Below, piece by piece: positions 46,481 to 56,228 of a stretch of 64,000 nucleotides of DNA (position 1 is the stretch's first letter; the number at the start of each line of letters is the position of its first letter). Position numbers and translations under genes: made by a program. The notes below the pieces were generated by a model that did no database searches, was not told the DNA's origin, and was given only the letters and a program-made list of their open reading frames with translations. Source of the stretch: Betaproteobacteria bacterium (GTDB lineage: Bacteria; Pseudomonadota; Gammaproteobacteria; Burkholderiales; Burkholderiaceae_C); contig JADJWD010000005.1 of assembly GCA_016716535.1 (NCBI GenBank), positions 62,001 through 126,000 of the forward strand, read 5' to 3'.

Positions 46481-48346
46481 TCAGCGCGGCCGCGCCACCG
46501 AACGCAGCGGCGTCACCGCCAGGCCGACGGCCCCGCCGGCACCGCCTTCGGCGCCCGGGCGCAGCGCGCGCTCGAGCCCGGCGAGCAGCGCGTGGCCAGG
46601 GGGCAGCGTGCCGCTCACCGGCAGCAGCGACCACCACTCGGGCGGCTGCTCGAAGGCCACGGCGAGCAATTCGTCGGTGCCGAAGGGCGGCGCCACGCGC
46701 AGCGGTGACGCCGGCGAGGGCGTCTGCACGACGGCATCGGCGGCGTGGCGCTGCCCGACCTCGCCGCGCAGCGGGTACAAGAGGCTCACCTGCCCCTCGG
46801 CGTCGACGACGAGCACCAGCACGACGGCGCTGCGCTCGGCGCGCAGCGCCAGCGTGAACGTCTCGCCTTCGACGAACGTGCCGCCGCGGCTGGCCGGCAT
46901 CGGCTGCATCTCGAGCGCCATGCGCGCGCGGGCCGGCTGCTCGGCGGCGGTCTGCAGGCGTCGCAGCCAGGCGCTGGCCGCAAGCCGGCGGCGCACGTGC
47001 GCGGCGGCGTCGCGCGGCGCCTCGAGCACCAGGTCGCCGGCCGTCGACCGCAGGCGCCAGGGCAGCGCGCGGGCCTCGAGCGTGAAGTCGATGTCGCCAG
47101 CGGCGGGCGCGTCTGTGGCGTTGGCGCCAATGGCGGTGAGCCAATGCACCGCGCCGAGGTCGCGCAACTCGGCCGGTGCCTCGGCGAGGTCCTGCAGGCG
47201 CACGCGCAGCGGCCGCGCACCGTTGGCGCCGGCGGCCGAGGCGGTGGATGCCGACGTGGACGGCTCCGGGGTCGCGGTCGATCCGCCACCCGCCCGCGGC
47301 GCCGCATCGAAGACCTTCGCCCGCGCCAGCCGCGTGCCGTCTTCGCGCGCCGAAGGCAGCGCCTGCGGCGTGTGCGGGTAGGCGCGCGCGGCCATGAAGC
47401 GCTGCACGCCGGCGTACAGCTCGCCCAGTTCGATGGCGCCGTCGCGGTTGTTGTCCAGGTTGGGCAGCTTGCCGGTCAGCGCGCGCAGCAACGCGTCGGT
47501 CAGCGCGCCGTGCGGCCGGTTGTCGATCGTCGGCAGCTTGGTCAGCGCGTGGCTGCCGATGTCGACCGCCGCTTCGCTGTCGCTGGCCGCGGCGATGTAG
47601 TAGATGCGCTGATAAGGGTACGGCTCGGGCTCGGGCCGCGCCGTGCGGGTCGCGGCGCCGCTGCGTGTCGCGGGCGCGGCGCGCGTGGCGGGTGAATCAA
47701 GGGCTGCCATCGTATTGAGCCCATCGAGCGCCTCGATCGGCAAGTGCCGCGGCCGCAGCCGCACGCCGGGCAGCGCACCGAGCATGCGCACGGCCTGGCC
47801 GGAGTAGCAGCTGTCGGAGACGACCAGCACCTGGCGGCCGCCGGCGTCCAGCCGCGCCAGCCGCGGCCTGAGGTCGCGCGCGCCGACGACCAGCGCGCTG
47901 GCGATCTCGGCCGGCGTGCCGTCCATGCGCAGCTCGTGCGGCACGAAGGCGCCCGAGCTGTGCGGCAGCGGCAGGTTCAGCGCGCGGTCGCTGGCGCTCG
48001 TGCCGTGGCCCGAGAAGTAGATGAAGAGCTGGTCGCCGGCGGTGCTGGTGCGTTCGAGCTGCTCGATCGCGCCGAGGATCGCGGCCCGCGTCGCATCACG
48101 ATCCAGCAGCACCTTGATGTCGGCCGGCGCGAAGCCCCAGTGCTCGCGCAAAGCGGCCTGCATCGCGTCGATGTCGTGCGCCGGACCTTCGAGCGAAGGG
48201 ATGCGCTTGTCGGCGTACTGGCCGACACCGATCAGCAACGCCAGCCGGCGCGGCGCAGCGGCGGCGTGCGTGGCCAGCAACGCGGCCAGGGCCAGTGTGG
48301 CGAGGATGCGAATCGTCGAGAAGTGGTGAGGAGTTTTGCGCGTCAC
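46481..48346 (-). CDS. Caspase-like (peptidase C14) protein with EF-hand loop and DUF4384
   Basis: 621 aa from the GTG at 48346, chosen because it gives a signal peptide (RILATLALAALLATHAAA). The caspase p20 fold follows (LALLIGVGQYADKRIP) with catalytic dyad H114 (YFSGHG) and C180 (VVSDSCYSG). At 298-309 is a perfect EF-hand calcium loop (DNNRDGAIELGE). A Ser/Ala/Thr linker precedes a C-terminal DUF4384 domain (TFTLALRAERSAVVLVLVVD). Exported orthocaspase; calcium dependence, as in metacaspases, is inference. Divergent from a second caspase-like gene. Confidence 0.9.
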   Translation of the reverse strand: MTRKTPHHFSTIRILATLALAALLATHAAAAPRRLALLIGVGQYADKRIPSLEGPAHDIDAMQAALREHWGFAPADIKVLLDRDATRAAILGAIEQLERTSTAGDQLFIYFSGHGTSASDRALNLPLPHSSGAFVPHELRMDGTPAEIASALVVGARDLRPRLARLDAGGRQVLVVSDSCYSGQAVRMLGALPGVRLRPRHLPIEALDGLNTMAALDSPATRAAPATRSGAATRTARPEPEPYPYQRIYYIAAASDSEAAVDIGSHALTKLPTIDNRPHGALTDALLRALTGKLPNLDNNRDGAIELGELYAGVQRFMAARAYPHTPQALPSAREDGTRLARAKVFDAAPRAGGGSTATPEPSTSASTASAAGANGARPLRVRLQDLAEAPAELRDLGAVHWLTAIGANATDAPAAGDIDFTLEARALPWRLRSTAGDLVLEAPRDAAAHVRRRLAASAWLRRLQTAAEQPARARMALEMQPMPASRGGTFVEGETFTLALRAERSAVVLVLVVDAEGQVSLLYPLRGEVGQRHAADAVVQTPSPASPLRVAPPFGTDELLAVAFEQPPEWWSLLPVSGTLPPGHALLAGLERALRPGAEGGAGGAVGLAVTPLRSVARPR

Positions 48347-48476
48347 GTCAAGGGATGCGGCCCGCGGGGCCCGCCATCGGGAGGAGGCGAACCTAGTATC
48401 CCCGGGGTCGTATCGCAGTACTGGATAGACGTTGCTCCGGACAACAACAAATTGCCTGCGCCGCCGCGCCGAGGCC
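48347..48476. promoter_or_regulatory. Divergent promoter region between two caspase-like genes
   Basis: 130 bases between the two starts. ACCTAGTATCC near 48391 contains TAGTAT, a -10-like box for the plus-strand gene, and CAGTACTGGATAG follows near 48417. Both genes could be controlled together from here. No clear operator dyad found. Confidence 0.4.
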
Positions 48477-49316
48477 GTGCAGGTTCGCTGGGTTCGCTGG
48501 GTCGTGATGGGGTGTGTGCTGGCCGCGTCGGCGCTGCCGGCGCTGTCGCAGGAGCGCCACGCGCTGATCATCGGCAACGCCGCCTATGCGCATGTCGAGC
48601 CGCTGCGCAACTCGGTCAACGATGCCGACCTGATCGCCCGCTCGCTCGGGCGCGTCGGCTTCAAGGTCACGCTGCTGCGCGACGCGACGCTGGCGCAGAT
48701 GCAGAAGTCGACGGCCGAATTCGGCCTGCGCCTTGCGCGCGGCGACATCGCCTTCGTCTACTTCGCCGGCCATGGCGTGCAGCACGCCGGCGAGAACTTC
48801 CTGATCCCGGTCGATGCGCAGATCGAGCAGCCCGACCAGCTCGCGGCGCGCGCCTTCGGCATCGGCCAGTTGTTCAAGGCGCTGCCGGCCGATGGCCGCT
48901 CGGCGCACATCATCGTGCTCGACGCCTGCCGCAACAACCCGTTCATCGGCCGCAGCCCCGCCTACACGCGCGCCCTCGGCATCACGCCCGACGCGCCGCG
49001 CGTCGAGCGCGGCGTCGTGCGCGACGAGGTGCCCGCGGGCCTGTCGCAACTCGACAACGTGCCGGGCAACACGCTGATCGCCTATGCCACCTCGCCCGGC
49101 AAGGTGGCGCTCGACGGCCACGGCCGCAACAGCCCCTACGCCGAGGCGCTGGCCAGCGTGCTCGGCGACGAGGGGCTCGAAGTGACCGCGGTCTTCCAGG
49201 AGGCCACGCTGCTGGTCAAGCGCGCCACGCGCTTCGAGCAGGAGCCGTGGATGAACTGGTCGCTCAACGACCGCATCGTGCTGAAACGCCGCAAGAGCAA
49301 CAACGTGATCTTCTGA
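48477..49316 (+). CDS. Caspase-like (peptidase C14) protein
   Basis: 279 aa from the GTG at 48477, which leaves a signal peptide with two Arg and a hydrophobic core (VVMGCVLAASALPALS); a TTG at 48432 and an ATG at 48507 are alternatives. Compact caspase p20 domain: HALIIGNAAYAHVEPLRN, catalytic H99 (YFAGHG) and C151 (VLDACRNNPF), then IAYATSPGKVALDG, typical of bacterial orthocaspases. It probably acts in the periplasm. 50 bases downstream is an outer-membrane barrel gene on the same strand. Confidence 0.9.
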   Translation: MQVRWVRWVVMGCVLAASALPALSQERHALIIGNAAYAHVEPLRNSVNDADLIARSLGRVGFKVTLLRDATLAQMQKSTAEFGLRLARGDIAFVYFAGHGVQHAGENFLIPVDAQIEQPDQLAARAFGIGQLFKALPADGRSAHIIVLDACRNNPFIGRSPAYTRALGITPDAPRVERGVVRDEVPAGLSQLDNVPGNTLIAYATSPGKVALDGHGRNSPYAEALASVLGDEGLEVTAVFQEATLLVKRATRFEQEPWMNWSLNDRIVLKRRKSNNVIF

Positions 49317-49366
49317 CGGGCCGCGGCGGCTCGTCTTCCTTTCCCCAACCCCGGAGAACTTCCCTG

Positions 49367-50020
49367 ATGAAGAAGGCCCTTTCACGCCTGTTCGCCACCG
49401 CCTGCCTAACTGCTGCCGGCTTGGCTCCCGCGCATGCGATCGACCTGCTGCCGCGCGTCGGCGTGCAGCTCGGCAACGCCTACATGCTGGCCGGCGCCGA
49501 GTCCAACGGCCTCACCGGCGGCCTGTCGCTGGGCATGACGGCTGCGGGCGAAGCGCTCTTCTTCGACGTGAACCTCGAAGCGTTGGCGATGGACATCCCC
49601 TCGGCCGGCGTGCTCGTCTCGGGCTACCGCTCCGAGCTCGGCGCGACGGTGGGCGTGCGCGTCCACGACGGCATCGCGCTGATCGCCGGCTACCGCCAGG
49701 CGCAATACGGCGAGGGCCTCGGCTCGGGCAAGCTGGCCAAGAACAGCGGTCCGTTCTTCGGCGTCAACTTCCCCGAGTTGCGCCTGGGTTCGTCGAACCG
49801 CGACATCCTGTCGCTGTCGCTTGCCGTGCAGCGCAACACCTACGAGTCGACGACGAACAACATCCCCAACGACACCGACGTGGGCTTCAGCATCCGCGTG
49901 GGCTACCGCAAGGCCGGCAGCCCGCACTCGTTCGGCCTGCGCTACCAGGGCTTCGGCTCGGCGCAGTTCGACGAGAGCCTGACGACGCTGCAGTACTCGT
50001 ACGTGTTCGGCAGCTTCTGA
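49367..50020 (+). CDS. Outer-membrane beta-barrel protein
   Basis: 217 aa; GGAGA upstream of the ATG. Signal peptide MKKALSRLFATACLTAAGLAPAHA, then alternating amphipathic strands rich in Gly/Tyr (GGLSLGMTAAGEALFFDVNLEAL, VGVRVHDGIALIAGYRQ) and a C-terminal YSYVFGSF ending in Phe, the outer-membrane assembly signature. About 8-10 strands. Co-directional with the caspase-like gene 50 bases upstream; a functional link is inferred. No close family recognised. Confidence 0.82.
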   Translation: MKKALSRLFATACLTAAGLAPAHAIDLLPRVGVQLGNAYMLAGAESNGLTGGLSLGMTAAGEALFFDVNLEALAMDIPSAGVLVSGYRSELGATVGVRVHDGIALIAGYRQAQYGEGLGSGKLAKNSGPFFGVNFPELRLGSSNRDILSLSLAVQRNTYESTTNNIPNDTDVGFSIRVGYRKAGSPHSFGLRYQGFGSAQFDESLTTLQYSYVFGSF

Positions 50021-50067
50021 TCGACGGCGCGGCGCGGCCGGCGTGGCCGCGCCACCCGCGCCTCTCG

Positions 50068-51636
50068 CTACTCGACCACCTTCACCGGCTGCCCGGCGCG
50101 CGGCGCCTGCGCGCCTTCGCCATAGGCGCCGTTCATCAGCCTCAACTGCTGCTCGGCCAGCTCGGTGAGCGGCGTGCGCCGCGCCAGCTCGGCGAAGCCG
50201 CCGGCGGGCATCGGCACCACCTTCACCTTCCACGGCTTGGCCGCGGCGCGGTCGGCGGCGGTGAGTGGCCTGAACGACCGTTCGGCTTCGCGCAGCGCCG
50301 TGCGTGTGCGCGCCAGCGCCTGCGCGTCCTTGGTCGCCCAGCCCAGCAGGTACAGGTGATTCGCCGGGCCGCTGACGATCGTCGCGGTCAGCGGCCCCGT
50401 CTGCCCCTGCGCGTTGCGGCGCTGGCCGACGAAGTGCGTGGCCGGCAGGCCGCCGCCGAGCGTCAGCTTCTCGGTCGTGCCCTGCGTCGCGCCGAGTGCG
50501 TCCTTCAGGATCGCGGCGTGGTCGCTGCCGACCTTCTTGACGACCTCGTCGGGGATCAGCTTCATCACCAGCGCCGCGTCGCGCTCGGCGCTCATCAGCA
50601 CGAGCTGCGAGGCGTCGTTGGCGATGCGCCAGCCCGCCGGCGCGGTGAGCGCGATGCCGAGCGACTCGTGCACGAAGAGCCGCCCGCGCACCAGCCCCTG
50701 CTCGGGGCTGTCGCCGAAGGCCATGCCCTCGACGGCCTTCAGGTAGCGCGCGCGCCCTTCGTCGCCCCAGGCGGCGGCGCCGGAGGCGCCGGCGAGCTTC
50801 TGCGCCGTGGCGCGGATCGACTGCAGCCGCTCGTCGTTGCTCGGGTGCGAGGCGAGCCAGCCGCCGCCTTCGGGCACGGCGCGGCCGGCGGCGCGCGCCT
50901 GCTCGGCGGCGAACAGTTCCTGGCTCTTCAGCACCTGGATCACGTCGACCATGTTCTGCGGGTTGTAGCGGACGCGCGAGAGGTACTCGGCGCCGAGCTG
51001 GTCGGCCTGCAGCTCCTGCTCGCGGCCGTACTTGGCGACGTGGCCGGCGGCCACCGTCTGGCCGATCTCGCCGGCGGCACGCGCGCCGGCATCACCGCCG
51101 AGCACGGCGCCGAGCACCGCGGCGCCCAGCACCAGCAGGCCCGCGTGCTGCTGCTTCGTGGCGCGCTGCGCGCCGTGGCGCGCCGTGACGTGGCCGATCT
51201 CGTGGCCGATGACGCCGGCGAGATCGGCCTCGCTGTCGAGGTAGGCCATGATGCCGCGTGTGACGTAGACATAGCCGCCGGGCAGCGCGAAGGCGTTGAT
51301 CTCCGGGCTGTCGAGCACCGTGAAGGTCCACTTCAGCCGCGTGTTGTGCGACTGCGCGGCGAGCTTCTGGCCGATACCGTCCACGTACGCGGCCAGCGCC
51401 GCGTCCTTCACCGCCGGCGTCTCCTTCAAGATCTCGGCGTGCGCCTTGGCGCCTTCGGCGATCTCGGCGCGCTCGTCCATCACCGTGCGCTCGGTCTGGC
51501 CGGTGACCGGGTTGCGCACCTGCGTGCCGCAGGCGGCGAGCGACAACGCGAAGGCGGCCAGCAGCGCCGGCAGCCAGCGGGTGGTGTGGCCGGTGCGGCC
51601 GGTGACAGCGGCGCGGCGGGGATCGGATGTCGTCAT
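50068..51636 (-). CDS. M48-family metalloprotease, lipoprotein
   Basis: 522 aa from the ATG at 51636 with GGAGAGA ahead. Lipobox gives Cys36 (LSLAACGT). Zinc site HEIGH at 145-149 with third ligand E208 (QELQADQLGAEY). BepA-like periplasmic protease/chaperone form: MDERAEIAEGAKAHAEIL and RGIMAYLDSEADLAGVIG. The C-terminal 220 residues include a beta-rich domain (ALVMKLIPDEV, TEKLTLGGGLPATHFVGQRR) found in larger M48 lipoproteins. Probable outer-membrane quality control. Divergent from the sigma-54 activator gene. Confidence 0.93.
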   Translation of the reverse strand: MTTSDPRRAAVTGRTGHTTRWLPALLAAFALSLAACGTQVRNPVTGQTERTVMDERAEIAEGAKAHAEILKETPAVKDAALAAYVDGIGQKLAAQSHNTRLKWTFTVLDSPEINAFALPGGYVYVTRGIMAYLDSEADLAGVIGHEIGHVTARHGAQRATKQQHAGLLVLGAAVLGAVLGGDAGARAAGEIGQTVAAGHVAKYGREQELQADQLGAEYLSRVRYNPQNMVDVIQVLKSQELFAAEQARAAGRAVPEGGGWLASHPSNDERLQSIRATAQKLAGASGAAAWGDEGRARYLKAVEGMAFGDSPEQGLVRGRLFVHESLGIALTAPAGWRIANDASQLVLMSAERDAALVMKLIPDEVVKKVGSDHAAILKDALGATQGTTEKLTLGGGLPATHFVGQRRNAQGQTGPLTATIVSGPANHLYLLGWATKDAQALARTRTALREAERSFRPLTAADRAAAKPWKVKVVPMPAGGFAELARRTPLTELAEQQLRLMNGAYGEGAQAPRAGQPVKVVE

Positions 51637-51767
51637 GTTCTGCTCTCTCCTCTGGCGGTTTCCTCTACCGGGCGGCGATGATGCACCGGCGCGGCACGCG
51701 TCGACGCCCGCCCGCGGTCGGGTGGCCCGCAGGACTGCGAAGGGCCGCGCGCTACAGTGTGCGCGCC

Positions 51768-53306
<1,539 letters not shown>

Positions 53307-53317
53307 AAGGCCGGCAT

Positions 53318-53344
53318 CCCGTTCGCCCTGAGGGTTCGAAGGGC
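53318..53344. repeat. REP-like intergenic repeat, copy 2
   Basis: CCCGTTCGCCCTGAGGGTTC plus seven more bases is a variant of the common CCGTTCGCCCTGAGCTTGTC-type intergenic element, the reverse form of the repeat at 43670. It lies 12 bases after the sigma-54 activator stop and 20 bases before the acetyltransferase start. Confidence 0.6.
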
Positions 53345-53364
53345 GCCGTTGCACAGAGCATCGC

Positions 53365-53925
53365 ATGAACCCCGCCCCCGTCGTCATCGAAGGCGTGCGC
53401 CTGAGGCTGCGCCGCTCGACGCCGGCCGATGCTGCCGAGGTCTTTCGTACCGCCGCGCATCCCGACGTGATGGCCTACATGGACTGGCCCGCGCACCGCA
53501 CGCCGGCCGACGCGGCCGCGTACCTGCAAGGCTGCGTCGCACGCTGGGAGGCGGGCACCGAGTACCACTGGTTGATCGTCGCCAAGGCTGGCGCTCAGGC
53601 CAATGAGCAGGTGCTCGGCAGCATCTCGTGCCGCATGCGCGGGCACGCCGCCGACTTCGGCTACCTGCTCGCGCGCGAAGCGTGGGGGCACGGCTTCGGC
53701 AGCGAGGCCGCCCTGCTGCTCGTCGGCTGGCTGAAGCGCCAGCCGCAGATCGTGCGCATCTGGGCCACGACCGACCGCGACAACGCCCGCTCGGCGCGCG
53801 TGCTCGAGAAAGCCGGGCTCGTGCGCGAGGGCGTGATGCGCCGCGCGACGCCGCGCCCGCAACTCGGCGGCGCGCCGCGCGACACCGTGCTGTACGCCTG
53901 GGTGCGCGAGGAGGGCGGCGCGTGA
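53365..53925 (+). CDS. GNAT family N-acetyltransferase (RimJ/RimL-like)
   Basis: 186 aa. GNAT_3 form: RLRLRRSTPADAAEVFR at the start, FGYLLAREAWGHGFGSEAALLLV with the acetyl-CoA pyrophosphate loop, and NARSARVLEKAGLVREGVMRR, characteristic of RimJ/RimL relatives. Acetyl-CoA-dependent acetylation of a protein N-terminus or small molecule. Coupled to the nucleoside hydrolase by a GTGA overlap. Confidence 0.9.
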   Translation: MNPAPVVIEGVRLRLRRSTPADAAEVFRTAAHPDVMAYMDWPAHRTPADAAAYLQGCVARWEAGTEYHWLIVAKAGAQANEQVLGSISCRMRGHAADFGYLLAREAWGHGFGSEAALLLVGWLKRQPQIVRIWATTDRDNARSARVLEKAGLVREGVMRRATPRPQLGGAPRDTVLYAWVREEGGA

Positions 53926-54926
53926 GCACGAAGGCGAGCACGAACGCGGCCGCCAGGCTGCCGGTGATCTTCGACACCGACCCTGGCGTCGACGACGCGA
54001 TGGCGCTCTTGTTCGCGCATCGGCACCCCGCGGTGCGGCTCGTCGGCATCACCACCGTCTTCGGCAACGCCGACGTGGCGGTGACGACGCGCAACACGCT
54101 CTTCCTTGCCGAGCGCTTCGGCATCGACGCGCCGGTGGCGCGCGGCGCGGCGCTGCCGCTCGTGCGCCCGCCGCGCGGCGCCGCCGTCGAGGTGCACGGC
54201 CACGACGGCCTTGGCAACCTGCCTGAGCCCGTGACCGCGTGCCGCCAGCCCGACGCGCGCGCCGCGCACCACTTCATCATCGACACGCTGCGTGCGCGGC
54301 CGGGCGAGGTGACGCTGGTGGCCCTCGGGCCGCTGACGAACCTGGCGCTGGCGCTGGCCGAAGAGCCGGCCGTCGCGCGGCTGGCCAGGCAGGTCATCGT
54401 GATGGGCGGCGCCTTCGGGACGAACGGCCACGGCGGCAACGCGAGCCCGGTGGCCGAGGCCAACGTGCTGAGCGACCCGCACGCCGCCGACGCGGTGTTC
54501 ACCGCGCCGTGGCCGGTGACGATCGTCGGCCTGGACGTGACGCACGAGGTGCTGATGGACGACGCGGCCTTCGCGCGCCTGCGCGACGAGGGCGGCGCCG
54601 AGGGCGCGTTCCTGTGGGACTGCTCGCGCCACTACGTGCGCTTCTACGGCCGCGCCGCCGGCGTGCGCGGCTGCTTCGTGCACGACGCCAGCGCCGTGGC
54701 CTGCCTGCTCGAGCCGGCGCTGTTCGGCCAGCGCGCGGGCGCCGTGCGCGTCGTCTGCGACGGCATCGCCATGGGCCAGACGATCCAGGCCGAAGAAGGC
54801 AAGCGCTACTCGCACGCCGAGCCCTGGGCCGACCTGCCGAGCCAGCGCGTGTGCACGTCGGTGCGCGCGGCCGACGTGCTGGCGCTCTTCGTGCGGACGG
54901 TGTGCGGGGGCGCCGGCGGGCGATGA
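53922..54926 (+). CDS. Nucleoside hydrolase (inosine-uridine preferring type)
   Basis: 334 aa from the GTG at 53922. The calcium-binding DTDPGVDDAMALL motif is at 18-30 with all four Asp, plus ALGPLTNLALAL, VMGGAF and LDVTHEVLM. It cleaves the N-glycosidic bond of nucleosides to ribose and base in the cytoplasm. The C-terminal His/Asp region (FVHDASAVACLL) is intact. Overlaps the acetyltransferase by four bases. Confidence 0.94.
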   Translation: MSTKASTNAAARLPVIFDTDPGVDDAMALLFAHRHPAVRLVGITTVFGNADVAVTTRNTLFLAERFGIDAPVARGAALPLVRPPRGAAVEVHGHDGLGNLPEPVTACRQPDARAAHHFIIDTLRARPGEVTLVALGPLTNLALALAEEPAVARLARQVIVMGGAFGTNGHGGNASPVAEANVLSDPHAADAVFTAPWPVTIVGLDVTHEVLMDDAAFARLRDEGGAEGAFLWDCSRHYVRFYGRAAGVRGCFVHDASAVACLLEPALFGQRAGAVRVVCDGIAMGQTIQAEEGKRYSHAEPWADLPSQRVCTSVRAADVLALFVRTVCGGAGGR

Positions 54927-54939
54927 GGCGCCTTGCGGG

Positions 54940-55194
54940 TCAGCGCTTGCCGCGGGTCGCCGTTGCCTTCCTGGTGTCACGTCCCTCGGGCTGGACGAAG
55001 CCGACCGCCTGCACGAGCACGCGAGTCTGCACACCGTAGCGGTGCGCAAGGTCCGCGTCGAGCAGGACGCGTTGCTCGCCCAGCGCCGGGGGCGGCTGTG
55101 GCTGAGCGGCTGCAGCGCTGTCATCGCGGCGCGTTCTCGCCGAGTCCGTCTCCCCCTCGCGCTGCCGATCGCGGTTTGCGACACTGCCGGGCAT
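54940..55194 (-). pseudogene. Remnant of an ORF6N-domain gene
   Basis: 84 codons on the minus strand. The stretch GEQRVLLDADLAHRYGVQTR matches the start of ORF6N domains, where it should continue into LNQAVKRN and RFPxDFMF; instead it ends in VLVQAVGFVQPEGRDTRKA. The N-terminal part is Gln/Arg-rich and not domain-like. ORF6N genes are phage- or mobile-element-associated regulators, so this is a likely scar of a lost element between nucleoside hydrolase and hydrolase genes. Confidence 0.55.
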
Positions 55195-56008
55195 GACCAT
55201 CGACCCCCACCGCAAGCCCCCCTTCGTCCTTGTGCACGGCGCCTGGGGGGGCGCGTGGATCTGGCGGCGTGTGCTGGGCCCGCTGCGCGCCGCGGGGCAC
55301 GAGGTGCACGCGGTCACGCTCACCGGCGACGGCGAGCGCGCGCACCTGCGGCACGCCGGCATCCGCCTGGCCACGCACGTGGCCGATGTCGTCGGGCTCG
55401 TGCGCGCCGAGGAGCTCGACGACTTCGTGCTCGTCGGCCACAGCTACGGCGGCGCGGTGATCACCGCGGTGTGCGAGCGGCTGCTGTCGCAGGCGGCCAT
55501 CGGGGCCGCCGCGGCGGCGCCGGCGCAGGCCGGCACGCCCGCGGCCGCCACAACGCCCGCGGCGCCGGCCGGCGCGGGGCGCCTGCGCGCCCTCGTCTAC
55601 ATCGACGCGATGGTGCCGCTGGCGGGGGAGTCGTGGAGCAGCCGGCACGAGCCCGAGTTGCGCGCGAAGCGCCTGGCACTCGCGGCCGCGAACGACCACG
55701 CGCTGCCGCCGCCCGACCCGGCCGACTTCGGCCTGCAAGGCGCCGACCGCGACTGGCTGCTGCGCCGGCAGGTGCCGCATCCGTTCGGCATGTACGAGGA
55801 GCCGATCGATTTCGACAGCGAGCGCTGGCTCGCGCAGCGGCGCTGGTTCATCGACTGCGTGTCGCCGGCCTATCCGACGATCGCCGAGCCGCGCAAGCGC
55901 GCGCGCACGCAGCCGGGCTGGACGGTGCGCGAGCTGGCAACCGGGCACTGCCCGATGGTCAGCGAGCCGGCGGCGCTGGTGGCGATGCTGTTGAAGGCGG
56001 CGGGCTGA
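55193..56008 (+). CDS. Alpha/beta hydrolase
   Basis: 271 aa. FVLVHGAWGGAWIWRRVLGPL oxyanion region, nucleophile S84 in GHSYGG, and His252 in TGHCPM; esterase family resembling salicylate/methyl-ester esterases and related hydrolases. An Ala/Pro-rich insertion lies at about 97-127. The start ATG is two bases off the ORF6N remnant start on the other strand. GACACT at 55180-55185 could be a -10 element. Substrate unknown. Confidence 0.88.
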   Translation: MTIDPHRKPPFVLVHGAWGGAWIWRRVLGPLRAAGHEVHAVTLTGDGERAHLRHAGIRLATHVADVVGLVRAEELDDFVLVGHSYGGAVITAVCERLLSQAAIGAAAAAPAQAGTPAAATTPAAPAGAGRLRALVYIDAMVPLAGESWSSRHEPELRAKRLALAAANDHALPPPDPADFGLQGADRDWLLRRQVPHPFGMYEEPIDFDSERWLAQRRWFIDCVSPAYPTIAEPRKRARTQPGWTVRELATGHCPMVSEPAALVAMLLKAAG

Positions 56009-56011
56009 GTG

Positions 56012-56132
56012 TCTGAAATTCAGGCGCATTGCCTGAAATCAGAGGCGACCGTCGCCCTTTCAAGCGAGCCAGACTCCGATTTCCGGTCGATACGGGGGCG
56101 CTGAGGTCCGATCCGGCCACCGAATTTCAGGG
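56012..56132. promoter_or_regulatory. Three TGAAAT-type repeats upstream of a sigma-54 promoter
   Basis: TCTGAAATTCAGGC (56012-56025), GCCTGAAATCAGAG (56031-56044) and CCGAATTTCAGGG (56120-56132; inverse orientation) share a CTGAAAT(T)CAG dyad. Copies 1 and 2 lie about 115-140 bases ahead of the -24 element, a typical distance for activator binding; copy 3 is 22 bases ahead of it. Confidence 0.6.
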
Positions 56133-56154
56133 TTTGCACCAGTTCTGGACTTGT

Positions 56155-56169
56155 TGGCACGCCCGTTGC
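56155..56169 (+). promoter_or_regulatory. Sigma-54 (-24/-12) promoter of the branched-chain-type ABC operon
   Basis: TGGCAC (56155-56160), five bases, TTGC (56166-56169), preceded by TT and with G after the CAC: YTGGCACG-N4-TTGC, an exact match to the sigma-54 consensus. Ten bases separate the invariant GG and GC. Transcription would start near 56181, 48 bases before the receptor gene. Confidence 0.88.
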
Positions 56170-56228
56170 GCCATGCAGGACACCGCGTTGCGGCTGTCCG
56201 CATTCCATACACCCGCCAAGGAGACCCG

